A DNA stretch of 64,000 nt from Pseudomaricurvus hydrocarbonicus (GTDB lineage: Bacteria > Pseudomonadota > Gammaproteobacteria > Pseudomonadales > Cellvibrionaceae): assembly GCF_011602365.1 (NCBI RefSeq), contig NZ_JAAONZ010000008.1:1-64000 (forward strand). The letters are read 5' to 3'. The notes beneath the pieces are model-generated. The model was not told the origin of the DNA, did not search any database, and worked only from the letters and a program-made list of their open reading frames with translations. Positions 35,452 to 43,255 of the stretch are shown here, piece by piece. Position numbers and translations under genes: made by a program. How positions within the stretch are numbered: position 1 is the first letter of the stretch; each line of letters starts with the position of its first letter.

Positions 35452-36888
35452 ATGTTGACAATTATTTACCGGGCGGTCGCATCAGTATTACTGGTGTTGC
35501 CGCTGTCGGTCAACGCCCTAACGGTGGATGACTGGTTTGAAGATTTTAAGCGCAGTGCAACCGATGAAGAGTTGTACTCGTTTTTGTACGCGCTGCCCAA
35601 AGGCGGTGACCTGCACAATCATCTGACCGGTTCCAACTTTAGCGAGTGGTGGTATGAGTTAGCCACGCATCCAGAGCAAAACGGTGGCTATCGTTATTAC
35701 ACCCGGGTGACGATCGAGAACTGTGCCCAGTACGGCTCAGACATGTTCGGCTTTTCTCCTTACTTAATGTACTTTCGAAATATTCAGGAGAGCGGTTTTA
35801 ATCAACTCAGTGACTGTGAGAAGTCAGAATACAAGCGCCTTGAAGACCTCACCGAGCAAGAGAAAGACGGCTGGCTGAACAGTCTGCGGCTGGACAAATC
35901 CCATGAGAGCCGGGACGAGTTTTTCCAGACCCACTGGCAGCGCTTGAATGACCTCACGGCCAACCCGCATTTGGTGGCGCAAACGCTGTACCTGAATATG
36001 CAGGCCTTCGCCCGCGAGGGTGTGACCTACCTCGAATCTATTCAGGGTATGCGCGGTTTTAAAAAGCCCGATGGCAGTGAATATGATCCGGATACGGTGG
36101 CGGATATTTTTCGTGACCGGCTAAATCAGGCCGACGCCCGGCAAACCGGTGTCACGGTGCGATTGCAATATTACCTGCTGCGGTTTATTCCCAATGCGGA
36201 AGAGGATCTGGCATGGATTTACCATTTCGTCGATCGCCATCGGGATTTGTTCGTTGGCATTAATATGGTGGGTCGGGAAGACAACGATAAAGGCTACCCG
36301 TTGCGATTTTTGCCGGTGTTGCGCAGCTTAAGGCAGAAAATACCGACCATCCCCCTGGCCATCCATGCCGGTGAGGTGGACGAGCCCAATCACCATGTGC
36401 GCGATACGCTGTTGTTGGGCGCCTCGCGAATCGGTCATGGCGTCAACTTGATTTCGGACCCGGATACCCTGTTGATGATGCGCAACAGTGAGTATCTGGT
36501 AGAGATTAATCTGATCAGTAACTTGCTGCTGCAATACGTCAATGACTTCAGTGAACATCCGTTTCCGGAATATTTACGACTGGGCATTCCAGTGGCACTG
36601 AGTACCGATGACCGGGGCATGTGGGATTCGAACCTGACGGATGAATATTTTGTCGCGGTCAAAGAGTTTAATCTGTCCTGGCGAGAGTTGGTTTCCCTGG
36701 GACGAAATTCCCTGCGTTTCAGTTTTCTGGATGACGCGTCCAAAGCCGACTTGCTGGATGAGTATGAGCAGCGGGTAGGGAAGTTCAGCAAGGCGTTTCA
36801 ACGCAAGGGGTTGCCAGCACTGCAGGGGACCACTCCGGTCAGTTACGGCTTTTCCTGCCGGTATTACAGCGTCTGTCTGCAACCCTGA
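35452..36888 (+). CDS. exported adenosine deaminase-like hydrolase
   Basis: Predicted to convert adenosine (or a related aminopurine nucleoside) to inosine plus ammonia outside the cytoplasm. 478 residues. A signal peptide spans about 1-22 (RAVASVLLVLPLSVNA). Metal ligands HxH are in GGDLHNHLTGS (H55, H57); the later motifs IHAGE, RIGHGV and STDDRG supply the catalytic Glu, His and Asp pair of the adenosine deaminase family. It is longer than cytoplasmic Add (about 333) because of an insertion in the first third. Four cysteines (one pair in SCRYYSVC at the end) may form disulfides. The ATG at 35452 is 7 bases after the receptor stop; an in-frame upstream ATG lies inside the receptor gene and is rejected. 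Confidence 0.88.
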   Translation: MLTIIYRAVASVLLVLPLSVNALTVDDWFEDFKRSATDEELYSFLYALPKGGDLHNHLTGSNFSEWWYELATHPEQNGGYRYYTRVTIENCAQYGSDMFGFSPYLMYFRNIQESGFNQLSDCEKSEYKRLEDLTEQEKDGWLNSLRLDKSHESRDEFFQTHWQRLNDLTANPHLVAQTLYLNMQAFAREGVTYLESIQGMRGFKKPDGSEYDPDTVADIFRDRLNQADARQTGVTVRLQYYLLRFIPNAEEDLAWIYHFVDRHRDLFVGINMVGREDNDKGYPLRFLPVLRSLRQKIPTIPLAIHAGEVDEPNHHVRDTLLLGASRIGHGVNLISDPDTLLMMRNSEYLVEINLISNLLLQYVNDFSEHPFPEYLRLGIPVALSTDDRGMWDSNLTDEYFVAVKEFNLSWRELVSLGRNSLRFSFLDDASKADLLDEYEQRVGKFSKAFQRKGLPALQGTTPVSYGFSCRYYSVCLQP

Positions 36889-36991
36889 GGAAGCACATCC
36901 CCTTTGCGGTATGAGTCTTTCAGGTATTAAGCCAGAGTGATTGCAAAGTGAGTTAAAAAGTTCGTTAAGAATTAATCAAGAGTAAAACAAA

Positions 36992-38077
36992 ATGAACCGT
37001 CTTTTTATTGTGTCTTTGATCGTTTTCCTGGCTGCTTGCCGCGAATCCAGTGCGCCACACGTGGCAGGCCAGGAAGAGCTGCTGACGACAGCGGCGCCCA
37101 TTGCGGTGAAGGTGGTGGTCGTCAATATGTTTGAGTTGGGTGAAGATGAGGGGGATGCGGCGGGTGAGTTTCAGTTGTGGAAAGAGCGTCAGCAGCTGAG
37201 CCAGCGCTTTGCCTTTCCGCAGTCGCATCATGACCTGTTTTTGAATCCGGATACCGGTGTGTTGGGCATGGTGACGGGCATGGGCACCAACCGCTCGTCT
37301 TCGGCCATCATGGCGCTGGGGTTGGACCCCCGATTTGATCTGAGCAAAGCCTATTGGCTGGTGGTGGGCATTGCCGGTTTTGACCCGGAAGACGCCTCTA
37401 TCGGCTCGGCGGCTTGGGCGGAATGGGTCGTCGATGGTGACCTTGGGCATGAAATCGATGCGCGCGAGCTGCCGCAAGACTGGACCACCGGTATCTTCCC
37501 GCTGTTCAGTCAAGGGCCCTACCCGGAAAAAAGGCCGCCCAACCAGGGTGAAGTATTCCACCTCAATGGCAAGCTGACCGACTGGGCTTACGAGTTCACC
37601 AAAGACACCGAGTTACCCGACGATCCTGCCATTGCCGAAAGTCGCGCGCTCTTTACGCAATACCCCAAGGCGCAATTGCCACCGCAAATACTGAAAGGGG
37701 ACAATTTGGCAGGGATGACGTTCTGGCACGGCCAGCACCTGAATCGCTGGGCGAATCAGTGGGTGGAGTACTGGACCGAGGGGCAGGGCCAGTTTGTCTC
37801 CTCGGCGATGGAAGACACCGGTACCGCCCAGTCTTTGTTTTATCTTGATCGCGCCGGCAAGGCCGATTACCAGCGCTTGATGGTGCTGCGCACCGCGAGT
37901 AATTTTACCGTGCCGGCGCCCGGCTTGAGTGCAGCAGAGAGTTTGTTGCATGAAGGGGAGAGCTATGCCGGTCTGGCGTTGGCTTTGGAGAGTGCTTATC
38001 GGGTTGGTGGTAAGGTGGTCGATGAATTGGTCAACAACTGGTCCGACTACCAGCATCGTCTGCCTTACGAGGAATGA
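36992..38077 (+). CDS. purine nucleoside permease (NUP) family lipoprotein
   Basis: 361 residues of the NUP family, first described as a yeast purine nucleoside permease but resembling nucleoside phosphorylases in fold as I recall. The lipobox LAAC gives a lipidated Cys16. Family blocks: VKVVVVNMFELGEDEGDAAGEFQLW, LGMVTGMGTNRSSSAIMALGLDPRFDLSKAYWLVVGIAGFDPEDASIGSAAWAEWVVDGDLGHEIDARELP, and TASNFTVP near the C-terminus. There are no transmembrane helices, so it cannot be a channel by itself; a binding or nucleoside-cleaving role at the membrane surface is more plausible. About 100 bases separate it from the deaminase gene. Confidence 0.83.
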   Translation: MNRLFIVSLIVFLAACRESSAPHVAGQEELLTTAAPIAVKVVVVNMFELGEDEGDAAGEFQLWKERQQLSQRFAFPQSHHDLFLNPDTGVLGMVTGMGTNRSSSAIMALGLDPRFDLSKAYWLVVGIAGFDPEDASIGSAAWAEWVVDGDLGHEIDARELPQDWTTGIFPLFSQGPYPEKRPPNQGEVFHLNGKLTDWAYEFTKDTELPDDPAIAESRALFTQYPKAQLPPQILKGDNLAGMTFWHGQHLNRWANQWVEYWTEGQGQFVSSAMEDTGTAQSLFYLDRAGKADYQRLMVLRTASNFTVPAPGLSAAESLLHEGESYAGLALALESAYRVGGKVVDELVNNWSDYQHRLPYEE

Positions 38078-38251
38078 CTTGAGCGAGGAGTGACTTGAGG
38101 TTTTCCGTCGCTTCATTTTACCCATCCTGACGTTGTGTTTTTAAGGTCGGTGATCGGTCGCATTGGGGCTCCCTCTTCGGCCTTGGCGGCAAGTTCCACT
38201 CAGCGGGGGCTTGCCGGATGGGCCGGGTGGTTCGATCCCCGGTCCGTCAAA

Positions 38252-38283
38252 CTCTTCTCTTCTCTTCTCTTCTCTTCTCTTCT
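38252..38283 (+). repeat. CTCTT pentanucleotide repeat
   Basis: Six and a fraction exact copies of CTCTT in the gene-poor spacer 38078-38545. A frame running through it is not recognised as a gene, so phase variation of a product is not supported. Confidence 0.85.
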
Positions 38284-38330
38284 GTTCGGTTGTGACTGAA
38301 TTCTTCGAGGCTTTCGATGTCGTTGTCGTT

Positions 38331-38360
38331 GCCAAAGCCAAAGCCAAAGCCAAAGCCAAT
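38331..38360 (+). repeat. GCCAAA hexanucleotide repeat
   Basis: Nearly five copies of GCCAAA, 50 bases after the CTCTT array. The spacer also holds a 7-bp inverted repeat CGGCAAG/CTTGCCG at 38187-38216. Otherwise nothing is recognised in 38078-38474. Confidence 0.8.
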
Positions 38361-38474
38361 TCGCCGGCGCCAATCCGCGTGTTGATTTCTGCCGTCAGGC
38401 CCGGTCCCGAAAGGCGGGAAACGCGTGGGCTGTGTCGCGCGGCAGCACAGGTGTGAAAGGGGTCATCACCGGGC

Positions 38475-38522
38475 AATAAAAAACCTGCCAGGGACGGTGA
38501 ATGCCTCACCGGTCTGACAGGT
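38475..38522 (-). terminator. terminator of TonB receptor 2 gene
   Basis: On the minus strand CCTGTCAG...CTGGCAGG with an inner GGTGA/TCACC stem is followed by a run of six T, 24 bases past the receptor stop. Confidence 0.8.
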
Positions 38523-38545
38523 TCGGGACAGTACCAGCAAGCGTT

Positions 38546-40783
38546 TTAGAACTCGTAACGCACTTTGGCCATCAGCTGGCGGGGCGCAATCAATTCAACA
38601 CCGGTCGCCGCCACACCGAACACATCGGTCATGCTTGAGTTGACCCCTTCCTCGTCGAACAGGTTCATGGCCATCAGATCAAAGCCCCAGCCGCTGCTGG
38701 TCAAATCGAGCGAGGCCACCAGATTGACCACGTCATACGAGCCCACGCGATCAACCTCGGCGTTGTTGAAAATGCGCTGACTGAAGCCGCCGCGGTAGGT
38801 GTATTGCAGGCTGCTGTTAAACAGCATGTTGTCACCCAGCAGGGTTTCATAGCTGAGGGTGACATCGGCGGTCAGGTTGGGGGCCTTGGCCAGTTCGTTA
38901 CCCACCACATCTTCGCGCAAGTCATAGCGAATCAGCTCGTCGCCAAAGAAATAAGGCTGTGCCTTGACGTTGTCCAAAGCCTCATAGGACGAGGTGATCT
39001 CGGTGTCCATGGCGGACAGTTTTACATCCAGTGTCCACGCTTCACCCAACAGGGCGAGTAATTCCAGTTCCACGCCGGTGATTTCAGCGTCGGGAATGTT
39101 GGCAACCCCACCCTGGAAGACATCGGGGTCGGTGCCCTGGAACTGCATGTCGCTGTACTCGTAGAAAAAGGCGGCGAGGTTGGCGCGCATACGACCGTCA
39201 AACATTTCCGTTTTCAGGCCCATTTCGTAGGCATCGATGCTTTCGTCGGCGTAGATTTCATCCACCAGCGCCGGCGAGCCATCGCTGCTATTACCGTAGG
39301 TGAGGTTACTGCCGCCGGGTTTAAAGCCGCGGGTATAGGAGGCGTAGACCATGCTGTCTTCATTGACATCGTACTCCAGCGCCAGCCGACCGGTGACCGC
39401 GTCGGTTTCCGTCTGGATCAGGTCCGGTGTGGGAATAAAGAAATTGGAGACTTCACTTACCACGTCGTCTTCGGTGTAGCGCAGCCCCGTCACCAGACGC
39501 AGAGTTTCGGTGAGGTGAAAGGTGGTTTGACCGTAGAGTGACAGCGACTCCCGGCTGGGGTGTGCATCGGAGACAAAGCCCACATCGCCGCTGTAGACCT
39601 CCGGGAAGGTGGTGGGGTAGCCGTCCAGCACCCCGTTGCCGTTCACATCCAGTTCCTCGCGAATGGTGATGTCGATGTCCGTATCCAGATAGAAGGCACC
39701 GACAATCCAGTCGACGCTGCCAAACAGGGGTTCATTGGAAATTACATTGATTTCGTAGGTTTGGGTTTCCTGAACATTGATCTCGGGGTTGAACTCGCTG
39801 ATGGTGATTTCCGGATTCTTGGCGTAGGAGTGACGGTCGTTATCGCGCACCACCAGAATGTCGTCTTTCTGCCAGCTGCCCAGCGCCTTGACGGTGGCCA
39901 GGCCGGTGTCCCATTCGAAAATAGCCCCATAGACCTGAGACTCCAGTTCATACTTGGCGGTTGTGTCCTGGTAGAGTTCCCGCGGGTCGCTGGCGGGGTC
40001 ATAGATGCCCTTGATCGCCGCGCCATTGGAATCTTCTTTAAAGTACTGGCCGAACAGGCGCAAGCTGGTGCTTTCGCCCAGGTTAAACAGCCAGTCGGTG
40101 CGCGCGCTGAGGTTGTCGGCCTGATCCAGCTCCTGGCCGGTCAGTTTGTTTTCGGAAAAGCCGCTGTGACGGTACTGGGAGACCGAAGTGCGCATGGCCA
40201 CATTGTCGCTCAGCGGTACGTTGATGGAACCGCGTAGCTTGGTGAGGTCGTAATTACCCACAGTGAGGTCGGTCTTGCCGCTGATGCCGTCAAAGTCGGG
40301 CTGTTTGCTGATCACATTAATTGCGCCGCCGGTAGAGTTCTGGCCGAACAGGGTGCCCTGGGGGCCGCGCAGCACTTCGATGCGATCCACATCAATGAAG
40401 TCGGCCTGAATGGCAAACGGCGAAGCCACATAAATGCCGTCCATGTGGTAAGACACGGAGGGGTTGGCGACCGCGTTCTGGTTGGCTTCGTTGCCGAGGC
40501 CGCGAATCGCGATGACGGTTTTAAAGCCTTCGTTCTTGGTGATGTTCACCCCGGGGGCCAGACCGCTCAGGTCGACAAAGGAGTTGATGTTCTTGGTGTC
40601 GAGGCTGTCTCCGGTCAGGGCGGTGACGGCCTGGGAGACCCCCTGCAGGCTCTCGCTGCGTTTTTGCGCCATCACCACCACTTCTTCCAGCTTATACGTC
40701 TCTTCTGACAGGGCTGTGGTAGCCGTGGACAATGACGCGAGGCCAATGGCGGCGCTCAACAGGGATTTACAGTTCATGCTCAT
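38546..40783 (-). CDS. TonB-dependent outer-membrane receptor 2
   Basis: 745-residue TonB receptor. Signal peptide about 1-26 (ending TALSEE), TonB-box region LEEVVVMAQKRSES, plug with IAIRGLGNEANQNAVANPSVSYHMDGIYV and IEVLRGPQGTLFGQNSTGGAINVISKQP, and a barrel ending LMAKVRYEF with terminal Phe. AAGGAA lies 8 bases before the ATG. It is only distantly like receptor 1. A TetR-type palindrome overlaps the -35 of its likely promoter (40964-40992), tying it to the purine genes. The ligand is unknown; purine bases, nucleosides or nucleotides are candidates by context. Confidence 0.9.
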   Translation of the reverse strand: MSMNCKSLLSAAIGLASLSTATTALSEETYKLEEVVVMAQKRSESLQGVSQAVTALTGDSLDTKNINSFVDLSGLAPGVNITKNEGFKTVIAIRGLGNEANQNAVANPSVSYHMDGIYVASPFAIQADFIDVDRIEVLRGPQGTLFGQNSTGGAINVISKQPDFDGISGKTDLTVGNYDLTKLRGSINVPLSDNVAMRTSVSQYRHSGFSENKLTGQELDQADNLSARTDWLFNLGESTSLRLFGQYFKEDSNGAAIKGIYDPASDPRELYQDTTAKYELESQVYGAIFEWDTGLATVKALGSWQKDDILVVRDNDRHSYAKNPEITISEFNPEINVQETQTYEINVISNEPLFGSVDWIVGAFYLDTDIDITIREELDVNGNGVLDGYPTTFPEVYSGDVGFVSDAHPSRESLSLYGQTTFHLTETLRLVTGLRYTEDDVVSEVSNFFIPTPDLIQTETDAVTGRLALEYDVNEDSMVYASYTRGFKPGGSNLTYGNSSDGSPALVDEIYADESIDAYEMGLKTEMFDGRMRANLAAFFYEYSDMQFQGTDPDVFQGGVANIPDAEITGVELELLALLGEAWTLDVKLSAMDTEITSSYEALDNVKAQPYFFGDELIRYDLREDVVGNELAKAPNLTADVTLSYETLLGDNMLFNSSLQYTYRGGFSQRIFNNAEVDRVGSYDVVNLVASLDLTSSGWGFDLMAMNLFDEEGVNSSMTDVFGVAATGVELIAPRQLMAKVRYEF

Positions 40784-40963
40784 GGCAAAATTTCCTTAAG
40801 TGACAATATATAAAGCTGCAGTAAAAACGGCGGTTAATAAGGCTGTGGTTATAGCGCTGCAGTTATAAAGCTTTAGCTGGCAAGTGGTTGTTCGTGGGTG
40901 AAATGCTTTTGCTGGCTTGCTGAAGGCCGCACCGCGGTAAAACTTGAAATCAATTTAGCAACA

Positions 40964-40992
40964 AATATGCCATTTCTTGACAGGGTCGTCAG
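40964..40992 (-). promoter_or_regulatory. promoter/operator of TonB receptor 2
   Basis: On the minus strand: -35 CTGACG, 17 bases, -10 CATATT. The plus strand 40977-40992 reads TTGACAGGGTCGTCAG, with one perfect and one partial arm of the TTGACA-N4-TGTCAA palindrome. The leader is about 175 bases. The rest of the spacer to 41199 shows no gene. Confidence 0.45.
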
Positions 40993-41199
40993 TTTTTGGC
41001 GTTTGAGGGATTTTGCCGCTTATGGAGCTGTTTTTGCAGCGTATGGAACTCAAAAGCCGCCACCAGGACCTCGGTTGAACGTAACCGGGTGCGGCGTCAA
41101 GGCCGTGGGAGGGGCCCGCGAGGAGGCAGCAAAGAATGGGTGCACTTTAATCAGGCACCTGATTATTGGTGCACCTTTAGTGTGCTGTGCGGGAGTGTG

Positions 41200-41775
41200 T
41201 TATTTGGGGGTGTTGGGCAAACAGGGTTGAATGATGCGGTATAACTCCGGGCGATGGCGGGCAACCTCGTCGTGGGTCAGGCCCTCCAGCGAGTGGGGGT
41301 ACTTCAGCCAGGCGTCGGTCTCGTGGATGTAGTAATCCGGGGCCACACCGGTCTGGTTGCGGGTCGGCTTGTAATACGGCACCGCGATGCGGATGTCCTG
41401 CGGCTGATTCAGGCGGGTGCGCTGACGCAGTTCGGCAATCACGGCCTGAATGGTGAGTCCGGTATCGTAGACATCATCGACAATGAGCAGCCGGTCCGTG
41501 TGGCGAATGTTCTTCACCAGATAGCTTAAGCCGTGCACCCGGACCTGTTTTGAGCGGCCATCAATTCCGCTGTAAGACGAGGTGCGGATGGCGATGTGAT
41601 CGCCTTTGACCTGGTGGTAAGCGAGAAACTCCTGCACCGCCACCCCGATGGGGGTGCCACCCCGCCAGATCGCAATGATGTAGTCGGGGTAGAAGCCGTC
41701 GTTGAGTATGGCCGCTCCCAGGCGAAAGGAATCCTCGAGGAGGGTTTGCGGGTCCAGATAGAGTTTATGGGTCAT
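41200..41775 (-). CDS. phosphoribosyltransferase PRT2
   Basis: Same family as PRT1, aligning end to end over 191 residues: IIAIWRGGTPIGVAVQEFL, IAIRTSSYSGIDGRSKQVRVHGLSYLV, PRPP loop LLIVDDVYDTGLT (D100, D101, D104) fully intact, and APDYYIHETDAWLKYPHSLEGL. The best candidate of the three for an active purine phosphoribosyltransferase. No Shine-Dalgarno is seen before the ATG, and the predicted -10 ends only four bases upstream of it, so the mRNA may be leaderless. It is divergent from PRT3 and shares one palindromic operator with it. Confidence 0.85.
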   Translation of the reverse strand: MTHKLYLDPQTLLEDSFRLGAAILNDGFYPDYIIAIWRGGTPIGVAVQEFLAYHQVKGDHIAIRTSSYSGIDGRSKQVRVHGLSYLVKNIRHTDRLLIVDDVYDTGLTIQAVIAELRQRTRLNQPQDIRIAVPYYKPTRNQTGVAPDYYIHETDAWLKYPHSLEGLTHDEVARHRPELYRIIQPCLPNTPK

Positions 41776-41790
41776 GGTTTAATAAATATT

Positions 41791-41806
41791 TTGACAGTTG
41801 TGTCAA
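41791..41806. promoter_or_regulatory. shared operator between PRT2 and PRT3
   Basis: TTGACAGTTGTGTCAA, a palindrome with perfect 6-bp arms that are each a consensus -35 hexamer. For PRT2 the minus-strand order is TTGACA, 16 bases, TATTAA. Similar palindromes lie at 44723 and 44781. Confidence 0.65.
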
Positions 41807-41891
41807 TTATAGGAGAATCCTTCACACAGAGACAGCCCACAGTCGTTGGGGTTGTGGATTTTTAATCAGAACGGATGGGCGGCACGACGCT

Positions 41892-42548
41892 ATGACGGAC
41901 ACCAAAAAGCGCTTTATTACCGAACATGAACTCATCCAGGACGCCTTTCGCCTGGCGGTAAAAATCTATCAGAGTGATTTTCAGCCCAATGTTGTCGTGG
42001 GTATCTGGCGGGGGGGCAGTACGGTGGGCATCTATGTGCAGGAGTGCCTGCAATACCTGGGCATCAAAACCGATCATATCGCCATTCGCACCTCTTACCA
42101 GGGGCTGCCGAGCTATCAGAGCATGATTGACAGTCAGGATGGCATCAAGGTCCATGGCCTCAAATATCTGCTGGAAAACCTGAACCGGGATGATCGCCTG
42201 CTGATCGTGGACGATGCCTACAGTTCGGGGGTCAGTATTCAGGCGGTGATTGATCAGCTGGCCGCGAAAACCAAGCGCAACATGCCGGAGCAGATCCGCA
42301 TCGCCGCGCCCTGGTTTAAACCCGGCCGGGTGCGCACCGGGCGCAAGCCTGACTTCTATCTGCACGAAACCGATTGCTGGCTGGTGTTTCCCTACGAAAT
42401 GGTCGGGCTCTCGGAAGAGGAAATTGCCCAGTATAAGCCCGGCTTAAAATCGATTCTGGACTCGGTCACGCTGCCTTCCGCAGCATCCGTTTCACCCGCG
42501 CCGCCTTCGTCAGAGCCACCTTCACCAGAGCCTTCTTCCGGAAGTTAG
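41892..42548 (+). CDS. phosphoribosyltransferase PRT3 with altered PRPP loop
   Basis: 218 residues; the first 190 align with PRT1 and PRT2 (VVVGIWRGGSTVGIYVQECLQYLGIKTDHIAIRTSY, FYLHETDCWLVFPYEMVGL). The PRPP loop reads LLIVDDAYSSGVS: the Asp at the third acidic position (D104 in PRT1/PRT2; the general base in hypoxanthine-guanine PRTs) is Ser111. There is also a short insertion around QGLPSYQSMIDSQDG and an unconserved Ser/Pro/Glu-rich tail of about 25 residues. It may be inactive, altered in substrate, or regulatory, as PyrR-like PRTs are; APRTs also lack this Asp, so activity is not excluded. Confidence 0.82.
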   Translation: MTDTKKRFITEHELIQDAFRLAVKIYQSDFQPNVVVGIWRGGSTVGIYVQECLQYLGIKTDHIAIRTSYQGLPSYQSMIDSQDGIKVHGLKYLLENLNRDDRLLIVDDAYSSGVSIQAVIDQLAAKTKRNMPEQIRIAAPWFKPGRVRTGRKPDFYLHETDCWLVFPYEMVGLSEEEIAQYKPGLKSILDSVTLPSAASVSPAPPSSEPPSPEPSSGS

Positions 42549-42571
42549 CAGCCCCAGGGCATGCGGGCGGC

Positions 42572-43255
42572 TCACTCGGTGACCGCGGTTGCCTGGGGTG
42601 AACAGCCGATGCCCTTGGTGATCACTGCGGTCAGGGTTTCGGCCGCAGAGCGATAATCCTCATTGGCCAATTCGGCCTTGCCCATTGCCGCGGCAACCTG
42701 GGCTTCAAAGTCGGCGTAGTGCTGGGTGGAGCTCCAGATCAGGAACATCAGGTGAGCGGGATCCACCGCATCGATCTTGCCGGAACGGCTCCAGCTCTCG
42801 AAGATTTCAAGTTTACGACCGAACCACTGTTGGTATTCTTGTTGGTAGTACTCTTTCAGGTGGGGCGCGCCGGAGATGATTTCACGGGCGAAAATGCGTG
42901 AAGACAAGGGATGGTTGCGGGAAAATTCGATTTTCTGGGTGATGTAGGTTCGCAGCGCCTCGTAGGGGTGGTCGTCGCAGCGGATGTCGTTCAGCGCGGT
43001 GTCCCAAAGCTCCAGGATGCTGGAGAGAATTTCGGCGTAAAGCTTGAGCTTGTTGTCGAAGTAATAGTGCACGTTGGGACGAGCAAGCCCGGCCCGCTTG
43101 GCAATGCTGTCCATGGTCGCACCTTCGTAGCCTTTTTCGGCGAATTCAAGTTCCGCCGCGTCAAAAATAATCTTTTCTTTTTTCTTCCGCACCCGACCGG
43201 CACGTTTCTTGGTGTCGGTTTTATGGGGGTGGTGAGAGGCTACCTCGACAATCAT
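42572..43255 (-). CDS. TetR-family regulator 2, RutR-like
   Basis: 227 residues. A basic N-terminal extension (KKRAGRVRKKKEK) precedes the helix-turn-helix SIAKRAGLARPNVHYYFDNKLKLYAEILSSILELWD. The ligand domain carries AREIISGAPHLKEYY and DPAHLMFLIWSSTQHYADF, as in RutR and regulator 1. The ATG overlaps the permease stop as ATGA, so the two are cotranscribed and the repressor is under the same promoter. Its likely targets are the TTGACAC-TT-GTGTCAA-type palindromes at 41791, 44723 and 44781. The ligand is plausibly a purine or urate (inference). Confidence 0.9.
   Translation of the reverse strand: MIVEVASHHPHKTDTKKRAGRVRKKKEKIIFDAAELEFAEKGYEGATMDSIAKRAGLARPNVHYYFDNKLKLYAEILSSILELWDTALNDIRCDDHPYEALRTYITQKIEFSRNHPLSSRIFAREIISGAPHLKEYYQQEYQQWFGRKLEIFESWSRSGKIDAVDPAHLMFLIWSSTQHYADFEAQVAAAMGKAELANEDYRSAAETLTAVITKGIGCSPQATAVTE

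Noticed and set aside
38221-38247. tRNA T-arm-like GGTTCGATCCCC
   Set aside because: The stem does not pair as a T-arm and no acceptor, D or anticodon arm surrounds it.
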